From contig CAAAJI010000001.1 of NCBI GenBank assembly GCA_900642245.1, positions 764,260 to 781,300 of the forward strand: a stretch of 17,041 bases of DNA. Direction: 5' to 3'. The stretch is from Fragilaria radians. Taxonomy: Eukaryota > Bacillariophyta > Fragilariophyceae > Fragilariales > Fragilariaceae. Made by a program: the position numbers and the translations under genes. Shown one piece after another: positions 9,433 to 17,041 of this stretch. The notes beneath the pieces were generated by a model. The model was not told where the DNA came from, ran no database searches, and was given only the letters and a program-made list of their open reading frames with translations. Numbering within the stretch: the stretch's first letter is position 1; the number at the start of each line of letters is the position of its first letter.

Positions 9433-10059
9433 AAATACAAAATCTCATTGATCACTTTCACTTTTGGGGTGGAAATATTAATTTACCGTTTAAACGCCTG
9501 AATTTGTTTGTCCCATTTTTATTTTTCACTGAGTATTCTTTTTATCACTGGACATGGCGGAAAAAGAAAGAAAAGTTAAAGACAAAGATGAGGAACACGA
9601 AAGGAAAGCTATCAGAGAAGATGATGATTCCGAAAGTATTATGTGTGTTGTACATGGGGGAACACCTTGTGATTGGATTGTTTATGGATAAGAAATAATT
9701 TCTGAAGTAGAGTTGATGTACGACAAGGACCCTCAGAAAGGGCAAGGCCATATAGAGAATAGATGTATTAGAATATCTGTCTAGCGATATTTAATTTACA
9801 AAAGGCATGGATTTTAAGGAGAGGGGAGCCAAATTCGAATTCCCTGTTGCGTTATTGACCGTATAAGAGAAAAGTGGCCTGAGAGTGATGGAAATTATAC
9901 ATGATATACAATTTCATAGGTCAAATGGCAAGCAAGCATTGACAAAGGTTGAACAGCATAAGTTTGCCCTTTTTCTTCTGTGTTTTCGGTATTTGACACC
10001 ATCCCGATCGCAAATTTTTGTTCAAAGTAGTGGTCTGTGGACCTTCAAAGCCATTCTAG
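9433..10059. other. Intergenic region upstream of the 8701-9432 gene
   Basis: It contains the presumed promoter of the minus-strand gene ending at 9432, the charged broken frame at 9554-9784 (listed separately), and then AT-rich DNA up to the piggyBac relic. I saw no clear terminal inverted repeat or TTAA-flanked element boundary. Confidence 0.4.
9554..9784 (+). pseudogene. Possible broken reading frame, highly charged
   Basis: From ATG at 9554 the frame runs 45 codons to a TAA (9689-9691), then stays open 30 more codons in the same frame to TAG at 9782-9784. The first part is dominated by Lys, Glu, Asp and Arg (MAEKERKVKDKDEEHERK), then passes to CVVHGGTPCDWIVYG. After the stop it continues SEVELMYDKDPQKGQGH. 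The sensible composition on both sides of one stop suggests a dead gene or the decayed N-terminus of a mobile-element ORF. It lies on the opposite strand to the piggyBac relic. I recognise no family. Confidence 0.25.
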
Positions 10060-11700
10060 AATGGAAGTAAAGTAATTCACATGAAACCCTTTGCAACATT
10101 GTATGCAGCTGCATATTGACGTTTTTTCTTTGGAACATCAGTCATAATATTGCAAAGGTAACATTGAGTACTCTTTCTATTGACATTTTCCAGAATCTTG
10201 TGGGATGATAGAATTTCACCAAGACCCTCCATATCATCATTTTTATTCTATTTTCATCACTGTCTTTGATTGAAGGTGCCTTCCTTTTCTTTGATTGTAT
10301 ACATTCTACAACTAATTGTACAGTAACTGCACGCTTGAATTCTTTCATATCTGATGCCTTTTCTGGATCAATTTCTTTCAGCAATGCAAAAGCATTATGG
10401 ATTGAAGCATCAAGCAAGAAATGTAAATACGGACATTGGAACTTGTTTTTCTTGACGTGCTGAAATGTTTGTTGCTTGCAACTGGTCAAACCAAATAAGT
10501 TGTACACAACAACGACAGCAGGAACTTGCAATTCTGTACAATGAAAGGTCACGCCTCCAATCCACCTTTTCAGTGATGCAAGTCATGTTAGAAGCAACTA
10601 GTGACTGGATAAGAAGCGCGACTAAATAAGAACTCTTGAAATTTCCAGATCACGACAGATAATATAACTTTGCAGCCGATAGGCTCATGAACTTTGCCAC
10701 CGATAGAACTTTGCCACCGACAGAACTTTGCCACCGACAGACAAAATACTCCTAAAAGTAAAGACTTTATAATTCCTTTTTACACAATTTTTGCAATCGT
10801 AACTAGACTGTTCTAGCAAGTCCATTCACACGTGACAACATTTCAATCCTTAAATACAACGAAACAACACAGGTTGTTGACCCGTTTGTGTAGGATTGTC
10901 AAAAGTTTGCACAAGGAGTCATGAGCCTCAAGCTTTTGAGGATATTATTGACATGGCTTCTTTCAAATGAGGACGGTTGACTGCATCAACATTATTGAAG
11001 CAAAAAGTTCCAATGATTCCAATGTCTTCTTCTGAAAGCAGTCTCAATTGATGAGCAAGTACATGCCTTGTGTAAAAATTGTCCATGACCAATATCCTCT
11101 TCTTGTTTGAATTTTTGAACAATTTTGTCTGATGCGTCATTTGGAGACACCATAGGGCTGATGCAGATTTTTGGATCTATCAGATTGCTGTCAATGACAA
11201 GATCATATGGTCCACGCAAATCTCAAAATACCTTGCAATAAGACTAAGCAGGTGGAACATTTGACTTATTCCCACATCCATTATCCCATAAAGAATTGAC
11301 ATATGCATGCTTCCAGCCAACAACAGCATAGAACCGGATACCAAATTCCACAGGCTTGCTTTACATATAGGACCTTGCACCAGTACAAGCTTTGCAACAA
11401 ATTGTATTCTCATCAAGTTCACTGCAGCCTTTAGGGACTGCCACAGAGGCAGCATTCTTCATAAAGGGATGCAGCATTATTCGCAAATGCCAAAGAGGGT
11501 CTACAACATAGTCGTATTCAGGATAAAATTTCAGACTTGAGCAAATTTTGGTGAATCTATCTCGGGGACATAATTTGCTTCATTTCATCATTTCCAAGAA
11601 ACATTCTTGTACTCGAATAATCACGTCAGTCAACAAATCCCAAACGCGCATTCAGATTGTATCGTACTGGTAAATTCAAGAAATAAAGAATATGCATTAC
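10060..11700 (-). pseudogene. Decayed piggyBac-type transposase
   Basis: Reading down the minus strand across several frames reveals piggyBac transposase blocks in the right order. SRDRFTKICSSLKF (from about 11567) matches the N-terminal MSRDRF-LHF block. LDENT carries the first catalytic Asp (11412-11414), followed by VEFGIRFYAVVGWKHAYV. MDNFYTRHVLAHQL carries the second Asp (11081-11083), followed by GTFCFNN and RPHLKEAM. VVVVYN (near 10500) leads into HFLLDASIHNAFALL. Last come CYLC (10152-10163) and PKKKRQY, a remnant of the C-terminal cysteine-rich domain. At least three in-frame stops and several frameshifts break it. After YN, where the family has GGVD-DQ with the third catalytic Asp, the sequence reads GLTSCKQQ. 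PiggyBac enzymes cut and paste at TTAA; this copy cannot. The N-terminus and element ends are not visible. Confidence 0.8.
10665..10739. repeat. 17-bp tandem repeat, three perfect-register copies plus an outlier
   Basis: The unit GAACTTTGCCACCGAYA occurs at 10689-10705, 10706-10722 and 10723-10739, differing only at the T/C position. A diverged copy (TAACTTTGCAGCCGATA) lies at 10665-10681, seven bases upstream. The array sits inside the piggyBac relic, between the MDNFYT-containing segment and the YN-containing segment, in a stretch where no transposase homology can be read. Confidence 0.93.
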
Positions 11701-13054
11701 CGGTTAATTTTCATTAAGAAAGCATGAGGAATTATGTCACAGGCAAATATTACACGTTGTAGTCAGAGACAAAGTACTCAGGATTCAAAGTGAGAGTGCA
11801 AACGAAGAACAAAAGTTTATCCTTGCATTTATGATCCACGTGAAGTTTCTCTACAGTATATTTGGTGCTGAGGCAATATACTAAAAAAGCACTTTAAACA
11901 AAGTGATGAATTTATTTTACTTTTTAGTTTCGTTACAACATCAAGGGACCTTTTTGTAAAGTAAACATTTCGCAAGATAAAATTGTCATTATCACACAGA
12001 ACTTGTCATTCTCGTCCTAAAATTTTTCAAGCACTCAGTCATTGAGCAAAAGACTTTAGAAACACTTAATCCTTCTCTAGTAGCTCATGAAAGTGTTAGT
12101 TAAATCCTAAGTCTAACACACACAAAATCCTCGTTGAGGTAGATGAGTGTACACTTTTGCAACAGATTATAGCATAGGAATAACTTCATCTAGTTCCTTC
12201 AGACAATTCAACTTTATTTTGCATATTGCTGCTTTTGTCTAGATTACTTTTCTTTGAGGAGACATTGCTGCCGATCTCCATTTCATTATGGAACTCATGT
12301 AAGGTTACTATGAATCAAAGTTGTTAAATTCAGATTTGCCTTGAATACAAACGCTTTGATCAAATTTCCGCATCGTATCTTCTCAACATAGAGCAGCTCC
12401 TGTCAGTTGTACAACTAAAAATTCAATAATAAATTTTTTGGGTCAAGCTTAAGTCCGTTTAAGGTAAAGGTTAGTTCGCCCATTCCTCCCAGGTTAATGC
12501 AATTGTCAAGCTTGAAACAGTCAAGTAAGAATTGCTGTTCAAGTTATACTAAAATCATTTTACCAAGCAAAATCATCAAGACATTATTTCGTGTAGCTTT
12601 CCTTGTTGTCATCCAAAGTTAGTTTGATGGACCACTCATACACTCGCAATCAAAACGCGATTTCTCAATCCGATTGGTTCCATGTTGTAATAAAAGAAAA
12701 AGTAAGAGATGAATGAATTGAAAGGGCAAGAGTTTAGATTTCAGTTTTTGTGTTCTTCTAAAGCCTCATTCTTCTGCAAAGAAACGAATGAAATCGTTTT
12801 TTATTCCCAAGAAAAGATCTACTCCTTGTCGAATTTTTGGATAGAAATTGCATAGCATTTTCCTCCCAAGACTTTGATAAAATGGAATTGCGCATCTTCC
12901 TTTGAATGGTTCAAAAAACAAAACAAAATTAGGGTGAATTGCGATAAAAGTTGAATTTTGAACTTTTATGTGCTTATTTATTGGCTATGTATATCCTACT
13001 TGTATGATTCAACCCCGGGTCTCTAATCAGTAAAGAAAAAGAGACTTCACCCGT
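11701..13054. other. Gene-poor stretch between the piggyBac relic and the channel gene
   Basis: No open reading frame of note is present. The N-terminal third of the transposase would be expected at the left of this stretch on the minus strand, but I cannot read convincing homology beyond about 11700. A short minus-strand reading around 12140-12290 (for example CLKELDEVIPML) looks coding-like but has stops. The right end must contain the 3' UTR of the channel gene. Confidence 0.45.
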
Positions 13055-13064
13055 TTAGTCTCTT
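13039..13064. other. Small inverted repeat spanning the channel stop codon
   Basis: AAGAGAC (13039-13045) and GTCTCTT (13058-13064) are perfect 7-bp reverse complements around a 12-nt loop that includes the stop codon at 13055-13057. A further GTCTCT lies just outside, at about 13020. The stem would form in the mRNA at the CDS/3' UTR junction; whether it matters is unknown. Confidence 0.4.
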
Positions 13065-14418
13065 ATTAGTGGGATGGGTTCAGTCAGACTTGACATGGAA
13101 TCTGGAACTGAGTTGTTACTATTGGATAAGAATGATTTGGTCCAGCAAGCATCCTCTCTATTGCCTGGAAATTCATCAAGTATGACGGAAAATGATGTTT
13201 TCTGGGGTTTGACTATCGCTGTATCTGTTTGATTCACTGATGTATTCGATAAGTGGTGAAAGATCAAATTAAGTGTCTGCTGTATTTCAACTTGAGTTTT
13301 CATCAAATCTCGTTGATTTTTTTTCAATACGTCCTGCTCGCTACTTATTTTCTCCATCTGCAACACAATCTGATTGAACTTTTCATCGTCCTCGCTGCTG
13401 TCTGAATGCTTTGCTTCGTTGTTTTCCTTTATCAATGCTGCGCAAATAACAGCCACAGATGCCTGGAGTATAAAAAATGTGGTAGCAATGATCCATACGA
13501 TAAATCCAATCCAAGAATACGGCTTAGCCACCATAACTTTACGAACAACGGTTGTCCAGTTATCTAACGTCATCATTTGCAAAAGAGTGAAAAGCGATTG
13601 ATCCAGACTTCCAAAATAGTCGTAGTCCAACACACCATCTTCAGAAGGAAAATCAAAGAGTAAGTTAGCGAAAAAAATGATCCGGTAAAGTCATATGGTG
13701 TTTTGGTGTCCTCACCATTGAAGAGGTTGCCGTAGAGTGTTGTACACATGACTCCAAATGCATAGAAGAGAAGAAGCAAAATTGCCCAAAGAAATACAAC
13801 ATGAGGCAATGCTTTCATCATATCTTCTACTAGCAATCGCATTGGTTTTAGTTTCCGAACGATACTTAATAATCTAAATACACGGAAACTTCTTAGGACT
13901 GATGTTGCGGATCCCATAAAGATCCAGGATATTGAAATTATCAAAAGATCAAAGACAAGCCAGCTGTGCTCAGCTAACGAGAACCCAAGGTAGAAAAGTT
14001 GCATTAGGATCTCCAATGTAGAAAGAGTGAGAAACGTTTTATCCAGAACTTCGAGTGTCTGACGTATAGGAGGATTCTCTATAACAGCCTTCGATGTGAG
14101 TACTCCTAGAGTGATAGCATTTACAAATATCAATAAGGCCATAAAGTATTGCACCTGTTGCGAATTGACCCATTTACCACATACATCTCTGCTATTTCCG
14201 GAACCAAATGGCGAAGATTGAAAACGTGGTTCCCCTAATTTCCATGTCGCGGAAGGAAGGTTCGTACTTCCATGAGTGGGAACAACCACGAATTGTGCTT
14301 CTAGATCTTGCGACTGGGCTCGTAGATCAAACTTGTATTTTCTTTCCTCACTAGATCCCTCCATTATCCATTCTCGATTCATTTGATGCCTTACGACGAT
14401 GCGATGTCTCTCATGCAA
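13055..14418 (-). CDS. Single-domain voltage-gated cation channel (EukCat/BacNav-like)
   Basis: Minus-strand exons 14418-13716 and 13638-13055 encode 428 residues with one six-helix channel domain. S1 is about 88-110, S2 123-145 (acidic Glu in LEILMQLF), S3 152-168 (Asp in VFDLLI), and S4 174-194 (RSFRVFRLLSIVRKLK, with Arg/Lys at three-residue spacing). S5 is 205-228, the pore loop 246-263, and S6 276-303. The filter TLDNW (258-262) in FTLLQMMTLDNWT resembles the TLESW of bacterial sodium channels. A heptad-like coiled coil at about 318-363 follows S6, as in bacterial channels, which assemble as tetramers. One-domain channels of this kind (EukCat) are known from diatoms and other protists, where they carry fast Na+/Ca2+ currents. 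The Asp-containing filter suggests Na+ and/or Ca2+ permeation, but selectivity cannot be read from sequence. Met13 and Met19 are alternative starts. The gene is divergent from TsaD. Confidence 0.92.
13639..13715 (-). other. Intron in channel gene
   Basis: This 77-nt minus-strand intron runs from GTGAGG (13715) to CTTCTGAAG (13639). It has a CTAAC branch-point-like motif and a pyrimidine tract just before the acceptor, and interrupts a codon after its first base. Joining gives LYGNLFN-DGVLDYDYFGSLDQ, leading correctly into the pore loop. The intron contains no in-frame stop, so naive ORF calling reads through it into a false C-terminus. Confidence 0.9.
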
Positions 14419-15371
14419 CTAGGATGGTCATTAAGTTCACAGGGTTTCCAAGGGGTTAAAAGAAGATGTTAAGGTTTTCACGACTAAACTTTCATTTAAT
14501 CATTTAACCTCAGTATTATGTCTCTCACAATGCAACACGCATGCTGAATTAAACCAGTGCGACCCTTCAACCCAATCTTAGCCTAGGAAGGTAGTAAATG
14601 GATGATCTCAATGCAGATTGCATGAGTTCAACAAAGAAGGGAATGCATCTCTTTTCCACATTGTCAATGGCAAATAAAGTGGTATTGTATGGGCCTTGCA
14701 ATTTGAGTTGTGGAAAATGGCTTCAAGATACTGAATGTGCGTGTATCTATCAAAAAGGATTTTTTCATTCAAATAAATATCTTGAAATTCAGTTTCACAA
14801 AAGGGATTTGTTGTCTCTTCTGACAAGTCTTCTTGCCTAAAGAAACTTTAAATGGCACAGAAAAGATCATCTTCTTTCCTAAAGAAACTTTAAAATGGCA
14901 CAGAAAAGATCATAATCAACTCTTAAACCCAGCTTGTTGATGATTGATAAATGCATGTTCTGATAAGCAATTATTTTCCTATCTTGCTCAAAATTTACAA
15001 GAGATCTCTAAACAGATCTGTTGTTAACTATTAATTTTTTCTCATTTTGTCCTCACACGCAATTTCAGTGGTTGGGTCTCTCTTTTACACCAATTCTTTT
15101 CTTTTCATGTGCGTACATAATTTTCTATCATCCTCACTGATTAAATCTCTCTTCTGCAATTAATACTAGTGATTATATTTCACAGAAGTTCTATTGTTTC
15201 TTTAACAATGCTGCACAAGTAGCTGTACTGATAATTATTCAGTACATAATCCTGTCCAATATTTTACAACCAGTAAGCTCACCGGTACTGTACTAAGTGG
15301 TGTCGAACTAACGCAAGCACAGACAGACATACGATTGGAATTCTTGATGGATTATAGAAACCACGAAGGCC
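14419..15371. other. Divergent intergenic region between channel and TsaD genes
   Basis: It must contain both promoters. Two overlapping reading frames at about 14598-14840 (+, 80 codons) and 14608-14826 (-, 72 codons) both look moderately protein-like, but I recognise neither. A 42-bp tandem duplication lies at 14828-14913. The rest, up to 15371, is AT-rich with no visible element. Confidence 0.45.
14828..14913. repeat. 42-bp tandem duplication
   Basis: The unit TCTTCTTGCCTAAAGAAACT (continuing to AAAAGATCA) starts at 14828 and is repeated from 14870 to 14913. The copies differ only by a G/T change and one extra A in the second copy. The near identity implies a recent local duplication. Confidence 0.9.
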
Positions 15372-16965
15372 ATGAACAACAATCATTTTGTTTTATTAAT
15401 GTCATTTTGCTTATTTTCAACCAACTTATGCTTTGGCCCTTCTAAGATTCGAATCCTTACTTTATCACGAGGGATATTTAGATTTGAATCTTCAGCTCTT
15501 GCATCCTTTTCCACTAATTTGGAAGAACCTTTACCTCCTTCGACGTCTCTGTCCGATAGCTCTGTTGACCTCAAAACCAACAAGGAATTGAGATATGAAA
15601 AAGCCCGGAAGAAGCGTCACAGCTTTATTGGTATGGCAAAGGCAGTCGATCGTGGTCAATATCCAGTGACGTATAATCCAGGATTTCCACAATTCTCGGC
15701 GAAATCTGGTCTTCCCGATCGTAGTAAACCTTTTCTTGTTCTTGGGATTGAAAGTAGTTGCGATGATACAGGCGCTGCGGTTGTTCGGAGTGATGGAGTG
15801 ATATTAGGAGAAGCGTTGAAGTCTCAACAGGAAATTCATGAGCCTTGGGGAGGAGTCGTTCCATCCTTGGCAAAAGTAGCACATGAGGAGAATTTGCAAC
15901 TCGTAATTGATGAGGCACTCCGTCGGGCGAACCTTTCGTCCATTCACGAAGTTGATGCAATTGGTGTTACCGTCGGTCCAGGCTTAGAAGTATGCCTTCG
16001 AGTCGGCTGTCGTAAGGCCCAGGAATTGGCCCAATTATATCAAAAGCCCTTTATCGGTGTACACCATTTAGAAGCTCACATACTTATGGCAAGGATGGGT
16101 TCCGGAGTGACCATACCAGCTACAGACGAAACGCATACTGCAGATCGTACCATGAACTTTCCATTTCTGGCATTACTTGTTTCAGGAGGTCATTGTCAAC
16201 TCATGAAGTGTTTTGGAATTGGGAATTATTCTATCCTAGGTGGTACAATCGACGATTCTTTAGGTGCGACAAGATATCCTTTGCATTATACATAATCTAA
16301 CCCCACCTTCGTCTCATTTCCCTTGTTCATGGAACAAACGCTTACGCCAATCCTTAGGAGAAGCTTTTGATAAGACAGCGCGTTTACTGGGACTTCCTGT
16401 TGGGGGAGGTGGTGGTCCAGCTGTGGAAGCCTTAGCAAAAGAAGGGGATCCTAAATCGGTCGTTTTGCCCATTCCTCTTCGTCATCGAAAAGAGGGTTTT
16501 GATTTTTCTTATGCCGGCTTAAAAACTGCCGTTAGAATGGTAGCAGAAAAGATGGAACAAGGGACAAATTCGACACAAAATGTTGAGGACAATAAACCCA
16601 AAGGAGTAGTTGATCTCTCACACCAAGACAAAGCGAATCTTGCAGCATCCTTTCAGAATATCGCTATTTGCCATATTGAAGATCGATTGGTTCGTGCGAT
16701 GGCCGCATGTGAATTGGAAGGTATTACAACTCTTGCAGTGGTGGGTGGTGTCGCAGCAAATCAAGAATTGAGGTCACGATTGGAGTTGATATGTAACAAG
16801 AGACAATGGGCATTACAAATCCCTCCGCCTAGATTGTGTACAGACCAGGGAGCCATGAGTGCGTGGGCTGCCATTGAACGCATCTTCGTGGGTTCGACAG
16901 ACGACCCATCTGTTCAAGAAGTGTATGCTCGATATCCCTTTGGAGAACCTACATCGATTCAGTAG
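15372..16965 (+). CDS. Organellar tRNA t6A transferase subunit TsaD/Qri7/OSGEPL1
   Basis: Exons 15372-16263 and 16358-16965 encode 499 residues. TsaD (Kae1/Qri7) transfers the threonylcarbamoyl group from threonylcarbamoyl-AMP to A37 of ANN-decoding tRNAs, forming t6A; the organellar form works in mitochondria or plastids. Visible motifs are GIESSCDDTGAAVV (125-138), WGGVVPSLAKVAHEEN (159-174), GPGLEVCLRVG (202-212), metal-binding HHLEAH (231-236), SGGHCQL (271-277), GTIDDSLGEAFDK (291-303), and later FSYAGLK, VVGGVAAN and a CTDQGAMSAWA block. The GPGLxxCLRVG form matches the plant Qri7 type. The first 120 or so residues are extra. They begin with a hydrophobic FVLLMSFCLFSTNLC run, then FGPSKIRILTLSRG. 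This resembles a signal peptide followed by a transit peptide with Phe at +1, the ASAFAP-like signature of red secondary plastids. Mitochondrial targeting is the alternative. The start is the first ATG after an in-frame TGA at 15345. Confidence 0.93.
16264..16357 (+). other. Intron in TsaD gene
   Basis: This 94-nt intron begins GTGCGA and ends CCTTAG (phase 1). It contains a CTAAC branch-like motif and pyrimidine-rich stretches. Joining gives DDSL-GEAFDKTARLLGLP, the conserved TsaD DDxxGEAFDK motif. Without splicing the frame ends within the intron. Confidence 0.93.
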
Positions 16966-17041
16966 ATAACGATATTTCAATTATTCATACTTGCTTAAAA
17001 GTACTAAAAGCCATTGGAGTGAAAGATTCTTTTCGTGGGAA
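16966..17041. other. 3' flank of TsaD
   Basis: These 76 bp follow the TAG stop at 16963-16965. I see no further gene before the window ends. Confidence 0.5.

Noticed and set aside
9815..9850. TTCGAATTCCC-like stretch suggesting a tRNA T-arm
   Set aside because: The surrounding sequence does not fold into acceptor, D and anticodon arms of tRNA length.
14598..14840. Overlapping 80- and 72-codon frames on opposite strands
   Set aside because: Neither shows a known motif, and the plus frame runs into the tandem duplication; listed only within the intergenic entry.
15625..15960. 111-codon minus-strand frame inside TsaD
   Set aside because: Antisense shadow of the TsaD exon containing the ESSCDDT and WGGVVP motifs.

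Overview
The window is nuclear DNA of a eukaryote. It is AT-rich, and its genes carry short GT-AG introns (77, 90, 94 and 113 nt) and are separated by long non-coding gaps. The gene content points to a photosynthetic stramenopile or a related alga with a red secondary plastid. The evidence is a nuclear-encoded proteobacterial-type MinD with a mitochondrial-looking presequence, a one-domain voltage-gated cation channel of the kind described in diatoms and other marine protists, and an organellar TsaD whose leader looks like a signal peptide followed by a plastid transit peptide. A diatom or close relative is my best guess; the assignment is inference.

Layout. Positions 1-3580 hold no intact gene, but there are traces of decayed coding sequence, the clearest on the minus strand at about 2668-3230. 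MinD (+, 3765-4910, two exons) is convergent with a carnosine N-methyltransferase-like gene (-, 5098-6629, two exons). After about 2 kb without a recognisable gene comes a single-exon minus-strand gene (8701-9432) for an unrecognised, probably mitochondrial protein with faint radical-SAM-barrel resemblance but no iron-sulfur cysteines. Positions 9500-11700 are transposon territory. They contain a charged broken reading frame (+, about 9554-9784) and a heavily frameshifted piggyBac-type transposase (-, about 10060-11700) interrupted by a 17-bp tandem repeat. After another 1.3 kb of gene-poor DNA, the voltage-gated channel gene (-, 13055-14418, two exons) lies divergent from TsaD/Qri7 (+, 15372-16965, two exons). 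A short 42-bp tandem duplication sits in the roughly 950-bp gap between them.

The intact genes do not form a pathway. MinD, TsaD and probably the 8701-9432 protein are organelle-directed; the methyltransferase is probably cytosolic or nuclear and the channel is a membrane protein. All four introns were placed by matching protein families across the junction, and each restores a continuous family alignment. I found no rRNA, tRNA or CRISPR array.
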